Positions 1 through 11,229 of a stretch of 64,000 nucleotides of DNA are shown here, one piece after another; the first letter of the stretch is position 1; the number at the start of each line of letters is the position of its first letter. This DNA is from Phellopilus nigrolimitatus (Eukaryota > Basidiomycota > Agaricomycetes > Hymenochaetales > Hymenochaetaceae). Under the pieces are notes generated by a model. That model was not told the DNA's origin. It did not search any database and saw only the letters and a program-made list of their open reading frames with translations. Both the position numbers and the translations under genes were made by a program. The stretch spans positions 2,170,001 to 2,234,000 of the forward strand of contig JAJOHG010000002.1 in NCBI GenBank assembly GCA_021029095.1, read 5' to 3'.

Positions 1-3000
1 GAGAGCTGTACAAACTCGAAATTAATTAGCCATGTGGTGTAAAGACGTAACTGTATGCTACACACATAGTTACTGGGGTTTGCCTTTTTGCTAGATGCAT
101 GCTCACACTTCACAGATGCACAATATTGAGGAAAGACAAGAATAGATGCTACAGGAACGCATGCATATAATCGTACAGAATGCTGCGATCGCTCCTGTCT
201 TGAATGAATCATACGATCACAAGCACGTACAGATAACCCCAACAGATACGCTCGGTACATACTTGGTACCTGAGATCAGAATGGTACCTATGCTCATAAT
301 GATAGGATCACTGACGATCATTTGAATCAGGTTGCGAACGGCGTCTCCATGGTAGCGATTCCGCGAGCTGGAGGGATTACTACGTCGGTGAAGTTGGCGA
401 TGAAGGATAGAAGAAGATGACTCACGGCGAACAAGGCGATCTAAAACTATCCAACGCGACAGGCGGAAGCAAGCAGAAGAACGAGACGAGACAGCAGCTC
501 GATCTATGTGCATAGAGCGATCTGGACGGACCTCGATGTTGCGCCTGAGATAGCCTCTTCGACGATACCGTCCACGCTCGACCCGGATCTTTGACGTGAT
601 CAGTTCGGCTTGTTGTCTCAAATCAGCGTACGTCTCGACAGATCTCTGGGGAAATAGGCGGAAAGAACGTTGTATGCTACGCACTTATCTCAGAGCAAGT
701 CTCGAAGATCGCACCTTTAATTTTGGGTTGATAAAGACCAAGCAAACTGTGTTACTGTAAGACTGTAGGACCAAGAGTCAAAATTTCCCACACGTATTTA
801 AAAGCACTTTACTTCCGCTCATCTGATTTCGGGCATCTTGTCAATATGACCTCGCGTCACGAAATGGAAGGAGGGAAGCTCCTGACGAGAGTCCTTACGC
901 CATTACTCGGATTGATGATGGACAAATATGGAGTAAGGAGCGAAGTCACTGTGGCCGACGAGAACGCTTGAGAACAGCTTTGATGACTTGGATCCGCTTG
1001 TTTATTCCCTGACAGAGAAAATAATAGGCGATTCTCAGCTCGACGGTGACTTCGATAAATGAGACGGGTCGAGCACAAAATCGGGATCAACGTTCAATAT
1101 GAGTCATTGACCAACAACTGTAAATAGACAGCCTTCTATGTAGCCGGATACGCGACTTGGAGAGGTGAGCGAAGTACGCCGCTGTACGCAGTGCCAAAGT
1201 GAAGAGCTTCCGCTTACTGGTCTAGGTTTTCAGTAGGGTTTACTGCTAGCCTGCCTTCCTCACTGTCTTCTGCTGACAAAGTTCGCTGATCCGTACCTGG
1301 CTGGCACATGGGGAGCTGCAATTGAGACACACCGAGTATTACTCTTTTTCAAGCTCCGATGACGAGTAAACGAATGGATGCGCCTTGACTGCGGATGGCG
1401 AGCCACGCTCAAAGCGAATACCTTATGCCAGAAAGGAAAGCTGAGGCGTCCTTCGGGGCGCTTGGTGTGTTTAGCGTTAAGCGGTAGATTCGAATGCGAA
1501 CGCAGAATCTTGGACGAAGTCGAAGGATTTCCCATGGAAGACTCATTAGCTAATGTCAGAGAACGCAAAGATACGTGAAAGTATCCTATGTAGGTCCGAA
1601 TAAGGTTTTGGAGTAGCAGCAGCTGAATACCTGACAGGGATGAGAGACTCGATTTTACTACGTCGGGCGCATCGATAGTGGTGTCACATCGTTTGCAGCT
1701 CAGGCTTTTTCGAAGACGTATCCCATGATTCGAGTTCTCCCCTTCTATAATGGATGCAGCGTATACTTCCATGGAGCATCGGAGTTTCTTCTACGGCTCA
1801 GATTGACGCTCAGCAGCTCCGGAATATCTATGAGATTCTCAGTGTACAAGATCATCAAAACCACGAGTGTGTACACCCACTGAGATCAGATCAGCAAGGA
1901 TATGTTTCTTCGAAGATTCCGGTCTTGTTAAAGTTGCTTTTAAAATCGACACATCTTCGTTAACAATTCGTTCATTTTGGAAGGGAGATCCCTCTATTCC
2001 TGTTTCACATGTGCCTTGTCCTCTTCGAGGCCTTTTTTGGTGATAATACACGGCTAGACAAATACTCTGTATGTCGCCTCAATCCGAAACAGAGCATACG
2101 CAATTGCAACTCTCTTCGCTGCGCAGACATGTGGCATGGGTTCGAATGACTGCGAAAGCAGTTCACATCTTTAAAGAACGAAAGAAACAAAATTAACGCG
2201 CACCTTCAGTCTCTCGTTTATCATCTCTTTGAGCCTTTCTAGCTGATTACGCGTAGGAAGTAGCTCCTATGCAAAGACTCCAGGCGCTCCACACTGTTCA
2301 ATATGTGTGGGATGGTAATCATCAAGCTTGAGATGTTTAACGGGGGTGTCAAGCGGAAGGGCATTCCGCTAGTCTCCCGTACGTCCGAGACGGAGAACGC
2401 ACGTCGCACAGTGTTTCCATACGAGACCCGTCGCGTCCTTCGCTAGCGTGTTTCATCCCAACGAGATAGTCAGCAAGCATTACCTAGCGCCCAGACACTT
2501 TAGCACGACTCAGAGTATTACCTGTCTGGAGCTTGCTCGGGAGTTGTGCGTGCATAATTCTCGTTCAGGTCTATAGAAATCCTGGATGATCATGCCTTTT
2601 GACCATGCAATATCTCCAGGATGGAGGTTTCAGTCTGTCTTCTGATGCGTGACAGTTTTCGGCATTGCGCTTTAACGAAGTTCAGAGACGTTGCCAGTCG
2701 ACGTCGCCAGTATTTAGAAATGAAGTTATCCACGCGCACAAGCACATGACCCGACTGTGTTGATTATGTAACTTACGCTAAATAAGGCAGGATTGCTTAG
2801 TCTAGCCATAGGCAACAACGTCTGACCACCATCCTCCTTAAAAAATGGCGGCAGGCTTTTTAAAACTCCACGGAATTGAGAAATCGGACAATATGTAGGA
2901 GAGTATGTGTACTGTAAGTGCATGGTTATAAATTTTAAGTTCAAAAGTTTCCTTGACTTACATAAGTCGAAAAGGCGTGGGAACTGCTATTCGTGCCTTT

Positions 3001-3883
3001 TTCCATACTGTTCAACAGTAACCTCCGCTTCAAAGATGATGATCTGTATATTTCGACCATAAACTCACAATTGAGGCTCAAATGTACCTGCGCAAAAATA
3101 ACGCTTTTTTTTTCTGGTTTCCCTTATCATCTGTACTCTTTTCATCCTTTGCATGGTTCCACGTTCAGACGCAACTCGGCCTCGCCCAGAGACTCAGCAA
3201 GATTTCAAGCCCGTCTAGCGCCGACCTTCTCATTGTGCCTTCTCAGCTGCTTCTGGGGAAACTAGCAGGACCTGAATGCCTCGTTTCTCGTCCTCGAAAA
3301 CGTTCTTCATATATCTGTGGGTGTTGACTGTAAATCTGGTTACGCTCGACGCGATGAAGGCGGATCCGATGGGAAAACCGATGAACGGCAACCTAAAGGC
3401 GAATATATACCCCAGGATTCTAGGCATCGCGAAGTTATCGTGGGTTCAAGTGACGGCCCCACTATGGTGGAGAAACTTTGGTTACGGCATGAAGAGCAGA
3501 GCCTATCCTTGGATTTGTGGCTGCGAGACAAAACGAATCGTATCTCAGCAGGTTTGAACCAAACCATGATTTGGGTTCAATCGTCTTATGTTTGGTGTCA
3601 ATCGACTCAACCAATCGAAATGCAATATAAGATAAGATTGCTAACTCATAATTTAATGGCCAATACAGATATGCCCGACGTTATCGACGTTCTTGCATGA
3701 AGGCGTACGAAACTGTCTACCGCGTACCAGAATGCGCTTCTTGCCTGGGCTCCAACTTACATGATTTGTCTTTCGCATTCTAGTCATCCGTTTTTCCCGC
3801 TGATCTTTTCTTGACTCTTCCCACATACACCATGCTATATAGTCCTGAAGGTGCTCGGACTCCCATGAGAAGCAACGAGCCCC
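1..3883. other. Left flank without a supportable gene
   Basis: Open frames here are short, overlap on both strands, and lack recognisable motifs or a coherent splice chain. The longest is about 155 codons on the minus strand at 217-684 and matches no family I know. A minus-strand stretch at 1260-2050 has some coding-like character but also stops, and could be an old pseudogene. A CCAAT-type motif near 3610 may belong to the promoter of the P450 gene that starts at 3884. Confidence 0.5.
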
Positions 3884-4191
3884 ATGTCGCTTTCCGTCCC
3901 TCAAGCAGCTGCTCTTTCTCTACTGTCTTACGTGATCTGGCGCCTTTTGCGTCCGTTCATCGTGAAAACGCCTCTGTCGAGCATCCCAGGTCCACCCAGA
4001 GATTCATGGTGGAAAGGTAAGTGCGACGAACCCTTTTATTCATGACATACTTATTTCGAGCTCATCGATACTTTCCCAGGAAACTTCCACCAGGTCTTCG
4101 ACAGACATGGCTGGGAGTTCCATCAAATGCTAGCTGACAAGTACGGAAGCGTCGTCAAGCTGAACATGCTCTTCGGGGTACGTAGGTCTAG

Positions 4192-4222
<31 letters not shown>

Positions 4223-6197
4223 AATTTTTTATTTATTTCCAAGGACGAGCAACTGTACGTTGCGGATCCGTTGGCGTTGCACCATATAGTCGTCAAAGAT
4301 CAGTATATTTACGAAGAACCGGACCAGTTCATCTCGTGAGCCGCAGTTGTGATATAACTGGTTCTTGTGCTAAATAATCTAACGCAAGCACTAACTCGCT
4401 AATTTTCGGGACGAGTCTTCTGTCCACCCTCGGTTTGTCTATCTTTTTCTTTCACTGAAAAAGAACAGACTGCATGTCTAATGCATTCGCGTTTTTTTAT
4501 TTCAGGAGAACATCATCGGAAGCAACGAAAGATGCTCAATCCAGTATTCTCATTGAAGCATATGCGGGACCTCATCCCAATCTTCTATCCTATTGCGCAC
4601 GAGGTAACCGTTCCTTCTCTCCGTTTCTATGTGCTCGCCGTTACTAATAGAACAATGTTTTGTGCGAAGTTCCGGGACGTCATCGCGCGCCAGGTCCGCA
4701 GCGGCGCGGAGGAGATAAATGTCATGAAGTGGATGTCGCGCGCGGCGCTCGAATACATCGGACAGGGTGGGCTTGGCTATACGTTCGAAGCCCTCGACGA
4801 TAGCGTACCGAACAAGTACAGTGAGGCGATCAAACTTCTAGGGTGCGCCGTCTTGTCCTCCCAAGCGTATCCCGAAAACATCGCTGCTAAACAAGACTCC
4901 TCTTGCAGCCCAACGAACTTCAAGCTCTTCCTGCACCGCCAATTCCTGCCTTACTTCGCGAACATCGGCCCCGCGTTTCTCAGGCGGAAGGTCCTCGAGT
5001 GGATGCCGTTTGAGAAGCTGCAGACGATGCGCCAGGTCGTCGACGTGATGGAGGAGACGTCCGAGGAGATATACCGCAAGAAGAAGCTCGCGCTCGAAAA
5101 GGGCGACGAGGCCGTCCTCAACCAGGTCGGCAGGGGCAAAGACATCATGAGCATCCTCCGTGCGCGCCTTTCGCCCGTGTTTCTGTCCTTCGTGTGTTTC
5201 TGATCCGCGTTTCCGAGAACAGTGAAGGCGAACCTCGAGGCTAACGAAGAGGACCGCCTACCCGAGTCCGAGCTCATAGGCCAGATGAGGTGTGTGCAAC
5301 ATCGTGCAGCATACATGTATCTTCTGACGGCCTCCAAAGTGTATTCATCTTCGCGGGTCACGACACGACCACGAGCGCCGTCAGCCGCATACTAGACCAG
5401 CTCGCACTGCACCCGGACGTGCAGGACAAGCTGCGCGCTGAGGTCCGCGCGGCGCGTGCTGCGCAGGGAGACCTGCCGTACGACGTGCTGATGGGGCTGC
5501 CGTACCTCGACGCCGTCTGCCGCGAGACGCTGCGCGTCTTCCCGCCCGTCCCGCAGGTCGTGCGCACGACGCGGCGCGACGTCGTGCTCCCGTTGCTGTA
5601 TCCTCTCCCCGCGGCGGACGGCCGGCCGGAGGTCCGCGAGATCCCGCTGAAGAACAACACGGGCATCGTTATCTCTATCATCGGCGCGAACCGCAGCAAG
5701 CGGATCTGGGGCGAGGACGCGGGCGAGTGGAAGCCGGAGCGCTGGCTGAAGCCGCTGCCGGAGAGCGTGGAAAAAGCTCACATGCCGGGCGCCTATGCGT
5801 CTATGTGAGTGTGCTCTCGGCAGATCCTGACAGACAGAGACTTGTACTGAAGCGCATGCTTAGGATGACTTTCTCCGGAGGAGGGAGAGGATGCATGTAA
5901 GCCCGGTAATTCTGAGCCGCTCTTTCTTATACTTATTCTGCATGTCGCTCGCAGCGGTTTTAAATTCGCGGAGATGGAGATGAGTGAGTCAGACTTCTGT
6001 ATTCTTCGTTGCAGAGTCCCGATCACTCACTGCTTTCTCATGCAGAAATGGTCTTGTCCATCCTCCTTGAGACGTTCGTGTTCTCTCCGAGCTCGAAGGA
6101 CGTATTCTGGGCGATGAGTTTCCTGCAATCGCCGGTCATCAAGGGCTCGACCAGTCTGGCGCCGGAGCTCCCTCTGAAAGTATCCTTCGTTGAATGA
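3884..6197 (+). CDS. Cytochrome P450 monooxygenase (P450-1), complete, about 12 exons
   Basis: Heme-thiolate monooxygenase, probably ER-anchored, using NADPH-P450 reductase to hydroxylate a small lipophilic or aromatic substrate; the substrate cannot be told from sequence. The start at 3884 gives a hydrophobic N-terminal anchor followed by the proline hinge IPGPPRD. Exons that join in frame: 3884-4016, 4080-4177, 4244-4335, 4389-4432, 4506-4603, 4670-4842, 4909-5159, 5223-5289, 5340-5804, 5864-5896, 5955-5983, 6046-6197, giving about 544 aa, normal for the family. The I-helix AGHDTT is near 5357, the K-helix ExxR (ETLR) near 5524, and the heme loop FSGGGRGCIG is built from the 33-nt exon at 5864. 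No stop or frameshift was found in this chain. Its 3' end converges on the aldo/keto reductase. The CYP family is not assigned. Confidence 0.93.
4194..4222. repeat. (TC)n microsatellite in P450-1 intron 2
   Basis: An uninterrupted CT/TC dinucleotide run lies inside the intron between the exons ending at 4177 and starting at 4244. It forms an extended polypyrimidine tract before the acceptor. Confidence 0.9.
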
Positions 6198-6779
6198 AAT
6201 TGCGGCAATGTGGCTGTCGCGTGCCCAGAGCCACTAATGTTCTCGCAAGTTCCGGTCGTTCCTGTATATGTATTCTATCTGCTCTTCCCCCCATGTAAAG
6301 CACGAAAATGTACTATTTCTCTACTTCTGCGAGTTGATCCATCACGGTCCTGCCTGACAGCCCAAGCGCCTGCGAATAACCCCGGAGAGTACGCACGGAT
6401 GAAGTGTTGTCACAGTAGAGGAGGACGGCGTCTCCGAGTCCTCGCCGCTTCACAGTTTGGATTTAATCGAACCTTCACCGCAATAGAGAACACAGGGTTG
6501 CGCTGGAGCATGTCCCCATAATGCCAGATCTCGGATGAAGGCAGGCGGAATTGACGAGAGCCAACCCGCAAAATAGAACTCGGCATTTCCGACTAGTCTT
6601 TATTCTTTATCAACAGCTGTAAGGAAAAAAAAAGAAAGACGTTATGATCAATCTATTCCTTTCCAACACCCCAGGCTCGCACGTATTCCATAAAGTACAT
6701 ATTCTCCTTACGAATAATAGTCAGCTAAAAGCCACAGCGAGGCATTTCGTATACATTTGCAAATTTCAATATGAGGACA
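6198..6779. other. Convergent intergenic region
   Basis: It lies between the stop of P450-1 (+) and the stop of the aldo/keto reductase (-). Only short shadow frames are present, so it presumably holds both 3' UTRs. Confidence 0.6.
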
Positions 6780-8070
6780 CTACAGATGACCTCTGACCAC
6801 CTTCGGGACATAACTAAAAAGAAAAAATATCAGTACCTTGATCCCCCCAAAAAACAAGAGAACGTGGCACGACATACGGCTCCTCGAGGTACTTGACCTC
6901 CTCCTCCGCGAGCACCTTGCCGTTGACGATCGCCCCCTCCAGGCGCGCAGGCGAGCTGACGCCGACGATGGGGCTCGCGACCTTCGTGTTGATCCACGCG
7001 AGCGCCACCTGGCTCATCGTCCAGCGACGCTTCTGCGCGACCTCCTCGACGCGCGCGATGATCGCGCGGTCCGCGGCGGAGTACTTGCGCTCCTGCGGCG
7101 TGCCCTTCGTCGCGTCGCGCCGCGCGGTGCTCTCGCTGACCGGTACGCGAGGTCGCCTGCCTGCAGCGGGCCCCACGGGATCAGCCCGATCCCGTGCGCG
7201 TTGCAGTATGGGATCATCTCGCGTTCCTGGTGGTGTGTCGGAAATCAATAGAGGGTCCGGGAAAAAAGGGAAGGCCACGCACGTCCTCGCGGTAGAGCAG
7301 CGAGTACTCGCTCTGCATGCTGACAAACTGCGTCCAGCCGTTCAGCTCCGCAACATGGTTGAGCTCCGCGAACTGCCACGCGCGCATCGAGCTCGCGCCG
7401 ATGTAGCGCACCTTGCCGCTCCGCACGAGGTCGTGCAGCGCGCGCATCGTCTCCGCGGGCGGCGTGTGCGGGTCGAAGCGGTGGATCTGGAGGAGGTCGA
7501 CGTACGGCGTGCCGAGGCGTGCGAGCGACGCGTCGACGGCGCTGAAGATCGCGCCGCGCGAGAGCCCGCACTGGTTCACGTAGTCGCGCACGTCGCGCAG
7601 CTCCGGGTGGAGGTGCGGGACCACGCTCGGGTCCTCCGGCACGACCGCGAAGCACTTGGTGAGGATCAGGAGCTTCGCGCGCGGGATGTTGTACTGGCAG
7701 AATAGACATCGTCAGCGAAGATTCATAATATACGGCGTGAGACCGGATGCAAGCACGCACCTGCTTGATAAACTTCCCAATGATCCGCTCGGACTCGCCG
7801 TTCGAGTATGCGTTCGCCGTGTCGATCGTCGTGACTCCGCGGTCCCACGCCGCCTTCAGCAGCGGGAGGGCCTGCATCAGACGTTCACGAGTAAGCTCGA
7901 CTCTTACAGATGCTTGAGACGGAGAGTCGCACTTTGTCCTCGTTGATGACCCACGGCTGCCACTTGTCGCTGCCGAAGCTCATGGCACCGACGATGGGGA
8001 CGGAAACGCGCAGGCCGGATGCGCCCAGGCGGCGGTACTCGACGGCCGGCGGCGCCTGCTTCTCTGACAT
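6780..8070 (-). CDS. Aldo/keto reductase, 5 exons, one apparent frameshift
   Basis: NADPH-dependent (alpha/beta)8-barrel reductase of the fungal YakC/aryl-alcohol dehydrogenase type, reducing aldehydes or ketones in the cytosol. The start at 8070 ([20 protein letters not shown]) is followed by [14 protein letters not shown] with the catalytic Asp/Tyr of the AKR family. Then come LLILTKC (catalytic Lys), [17 protein letters not shown] and [10 protein letters not shown]. Introns fall near 7925, 7760, 7285 and 6860. The last short exon restores the family C-terminus [13 protein letters not shown] and a stop at 6780. Around 7140 the frame changes: GDLAY runs out of frame while [20 protein letters not shown] continues in the neighbouring frame. 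No intron fits, so either one base is missing in the assembly or the gene carries a recent lesion. Confidence 0.85.
7135..7160 (-). other. Frameshift position in the aldo/keto reductase
   Basis: Upstream of this point the protein follows one frame ([12 protein letters not shown]). Downstream it follows the frame shifted by one base ([14 protein letters not shown]). Both sides are clearly family sequence. A single missing base explains it. The GT/AG pairs here would give an intron of about 11 nt, which is too short. Confidence 0.7.
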
Positions 8071-8620
8071 TGCGGGTTGGCGGTGTGGGGATTGGAGAGG
8101 CGGGGTGAGAGAAAGATACGGGAAAGCGGAGAGGGCAGCGATACCGCGGACGCCCTTTATTTGAGTTCGGCATGGCTGGTAGTGGTATGACCAACCGTGG
8201 TTCGTGAGAGCACATCGGATTCTAAGTATATCTGTCCACTCGCGTGGAGTGCTTTCTATTTCCAGGCCGAGCGCGAGCTGCTTAGGTCGGTCCTGCAGAG
8301 AACTAGGAGAGCCGAGCGACGCGCAGGTGCGTCATGGGGACAGGAGAATAACACGCGTAGGGCGCGCAATGCTAGTCCGGGTTCATGTATCCAGTTCTAA
8401 ATTCGCATTCACAGTTGAAGGCGATGGTATGTGCGCTCGCCAGCGGCGAATTTAAGGGAAGCAGGAAGCAAGTCGCAGCCGACAGTCTGGGCCGGCGCGA
8501 AGAGGCTCCGCGCAAGACAATGGCACAGGCGTCCTGAGCAGCGGATCGTCTCGCTCTCTGCGTATGAACGGGAGAGGTGTCACAGATGCGTGTTATCCTC
8601 AATTACGTAAGAGTCGTGAC
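8071..8620. other. Upstream region of the aldo/keto reductase, containing a dispersed repeat
   Basis: This is probably promoter for the gene starting at 8070. Its right half (about 8330-8500) is similar to the reverse complement of 38040-38225. No convincing coding sequence was seen. Confidence 0.5.
8330..8500 (+). repeat. Dispersed repeat, copy 1
   Basis: It shares blocks such as ATGTATCCAGTTCTA, TCGCATTC, CGCCAGCGGCGAATTTAA and CAGCCGAC with the reverse complement of 38040-38225, in the same order and spacing. Function unknown; it may be a short non-autonomous element. Confidence 0.65.
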
Positions 8621-8634
8621 ACGTATTGTTTTTT

Positions 8635-9475
8635 TTTTCTTCTTCCTCTTTACTTATCTGAACTTGGTGCAAGCTGTTCAGGCTGGCGCGGGCTCGAGAG
8701 CCTCTACCGACCAGATGTACTGCACCCTGTGAAGGTCCTCTGCTACGCGGCCGTCGCGGAACTCTTCACGTCCTTCCGCTGCGGAAGGCACATCATACGG
8801 ACGTCGCAGTCCGCCAGCGCTCCAGGTCGCGGCGTGGATGAGCCTGTGGCCGCTCAAGTTCGAGATACGCAGGTTAGCGTCTTACCTCTCTTTCACAAAC
8901 CCTGTCGTTCAGTCATTGGTTTCGTTTTTAGTTTTAGCGGCCTGGGCCTTTCGCACGTTCTCGGACACAAGCTCGGCGCGAAGTACCACATCTGCCATGG
9001 CATCACCTCTGTACGCTTCGTTTTTCCTCCTTCTCATCGTACGCCCTCAGCTGATTCCCGAAACCGATTCATGCAGTGCCTTGCCCTCTCCCCGTTGTTG
9101 CGCTGCAATCCAGGATCGCCTCCAGCGCAGACAAGTGCAATCCCGCAGGCGCGCTCGCAGCGCTCCATTCCCTTCTTCCGGTACGCCCGAGGCGGATATC
9201 CTGCGGCTCTCGTCTGAGATCGACAAGTGAGTGCGCCCATGCAAATATACCATATAGTATAAAGCGTGTTATCTTTTCTGACTTCGCGAAGACTAGCGAC
9301 ACAGCTCGGGCTGAGGACCTGCCTACAATCGCGGAGCATGCGCTCGGGAGCAGCTACGGCACGCGCTTCCCGGCGGTGTACGGACTCCTCGAGGGTGTGT
9401 ATCACTTCTTCAGCGATGATGACGGCATCGCGGTGATGTCCAAACACGTCCGCAAAGGGTTCAGCTCTAGCCGTC
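8635..9475 (+). pseudogene. Fe-ADH/maleylacetate reductase-like pseudogene 1 (3' half only)
   Basis: This matches the C-terminal helical domain of iron-containing alcohol dehydrogenases of the maleylacetate reductase type. Maleylacetate reductase makes 3-oxoadipate from maleylacetate in aromatic ring catabolism. Recognisable exons are ESLYRPDVLHPVKVLCYAAVAEL (8695-8765), VAAWMSLWPLKFE (about 8830-8868), GLGLSHVLGHKLGAKYHICHGITS with metal-binding His residues (about 8938-9010), ADILRLSSEIDK (about 9190-9227), and EDLPTIAEHALGSSYGTRFP (about 9315-9375). The reading frame is lost near 8815, where one base is missing relative to VRQRLQVAAWM. The N-terminal half is absent. Its intron sequence before 8665 matches the intron start at 28681-28718, showing common origin with MAR copy 2. 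Confidence 0.75.
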
Positions 9476-9689
9476 AAACTTCAACAAACAAAGCTCTCGC
9501 AAAGAAAAAGATAAAAACGAGAAGGAGAGTGTCTCAGAAAGGACTAGAATGGGTTTTTGCCCCGGCAGATCGGAACGTTGACCAGGGAGTGGAGACCCGC
9601 ACACAGATACTTTTCGTTCCATTCCCAGCCCGCGCCTTGCGCAGAAATCCCACATCTGATTCGTATCGGGTTTACATTCAATTTGGTTT

Positions 9690-10800
9690 GGATTACCCTA
9701 GCAACTTTCTACGAACCAAATTCCATAACCTCGAGATACACGTATACTGCTGCATCAACGACGTTTTCGTGCTAGCCCACTCGAATGCAAAGTCCGTCAG
9801 GTGGATGATCATGCTCAAGACGGACATGCTCTGGCTCGAAAACCCGTTCGAGTACTTCGTGTTCTGCTTGCCGATCTGCTGTGTGAAGTACGGGTGCTCC
9901 TGGCGCTGCACGGGGCCCATCGACGGCTACATATGCGCATTCACGTCGTACACGCACTTGCAGCTGCACGCATTAATGTAGCCCGTCACGACGGCGTGCA
10001 GCGGCGCGCCGTGGATCTTCGGCAGCGGCTTCCTGTTCGTCTCGTACGCAAGCAGCACCTCTTCGTTCGTGCGCACCTTGCGCCACGGCGCGGCTGCCGC
10101 GTAGTCGAGCACCTGGCCCTTCCGGGCTGTGCAAAAGGCGATTTTACAGAGGGAGCGGGTGAGGGAGGACTCACGCAACACGCTTGAAGTAGATGTCGGC
10201 GCCGATGAGTTTGAGGTGCTTGCGATCAGGATGGACGCCGTCACAGGCGATATTCAGCACCTTCTTGAGCGGGACGCCTTCATGCACCGCCGTCCCGCTT
10301 GAATACACCCGCCAAAGGCCGAAACGAAAAAAAAGAGTAAAGACGACGCACATGGTGCTCTCGCCCCACGGAGTATTGGTGAGCTCGTCGCCGTCACTGG
10401 GGTACTCCAGGATCTGCTCGATGTGCCGCACGCCGCTGCACTGCAGCGTGACCGTCTTCTCACCCTGGCTGGTGTACGGCACGTCAGCGGCCGCCGAAAA
10501 GGAGAAAGAAGGGAAGAAATAGGGAAATCGGCGTTGTACAGGAATTCTTCCGGAACTTTGAGGTCCTTGAGCGAGATGCTGTTGACGAGTCCGCCGACCT
10601 CATAGCAGAGGGCATCTTCGTCGATGTTGGGGACGCCGCCGTGGTCCCAGATGCTAGCACCCGTAGACCCGGACGCACAAATGGTGCACGTTATCCGTGA
10701 GGTTCCCTTGCATGAGCTGGTCACTGCGCGTCTCATGGTTTCAACCACCCTAACCGGGCCCGGCTTCGACTGAACCAGCCCCGTCTCCGATCGACGCATG
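9690..10800 (-). pseudogene. Sulfite-oxidase-like molybdopterin enzyme pseudogene 1
   Basis: The Mo-cofactor domain of the sulfite oxidase/nitrate reductase family is recognisable. Segments in order on the minus strand are VPNIDEDALCYEVGGLVNSISLKDLKVPEEF (near 10620), LQCSGVRHIEQI with the Mo-ligand Cys, EVLLAYETNRKPLPKIHGAP, VVTGYI, and then PVQRQEHPYFTQQIGKQNTKYSNGFS. Family-like introns separate the blocks. The frame runs into an in-frame TAG at 9927-9929, between VNAHM and PSMGPVQRQ, and the C-terminal dimerisation domain is missing. The 5' end is also unclear, with a shift near 10670. The duplicate at 28.9-29.9 kb has the same TAG. These enzymes oxidise sulfite or related substrates; this copy should not yield a full enzyme. 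Confidence 0.75.
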
Positions 10801-11206
10801 CCCTAGTCAGACCGAGTACTCTGATCTCCTTTAGAGTCGTTTCAGAACCTGCGTATGCAACTGAAAAGCCGGATGTTGATGGTTTTCACGCTCTCCCCGC
10901 CTCATATTTCACAATTCTGTAACGGCGGGCACATAGTCAAAATCTGAATTATCCATGTAGCATACACGCTCAATTCTCCAACGAGACACGACCCAGTATC
11001 CCAGAGACAGAAATCAGGAATAAAGATACACGGATTGGAGGACGTCGTGCAGCGCGCCGCCGATGCAAGCCTCGAGCGCGATGGTAGAATGTGCATTAAG
11101 TAATTAGAAGCAATAAGTATAGAGCGATTGAGTAGTGTCGCGGTGAGCAGGTGTGCCAGCAGGCGAGCAGGTGGTGACGAACAAGCAAATTCTCAGCACT
11201 CCAGCG

Positions 11207-11226
11207 GTAGGTAGGTAGGTAGGTAG
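11207..11226. repeat. (TAGG)n tract followed by AATAAA on the opposite strand
   Basis: A tetranucleotide repeat adjoins TTTATTACCGG. Read on the minus strand, the sequence ends GGTAATAAACTACC(TACC)n, a configuration typical of the 3' end of a retroposed element. The duplicate is at 30391-30410. Confidence 0.6.
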
Positions 11227-11229
11227 TTT

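Noticed and set aside
217..684. 155-codon minus-strand frame at the left end
   Set aside because: Arg/Ser-rich, no motif, no plausible neighbours or splice sites. It begins at a non-ATG codon in any sensible reading.
6838..7705. Plus-strand frames of 137-270 codons opposite the aldo/keto reductase
   Set aside because: Arg-rich antisense translation of GC-rich AKR exons.
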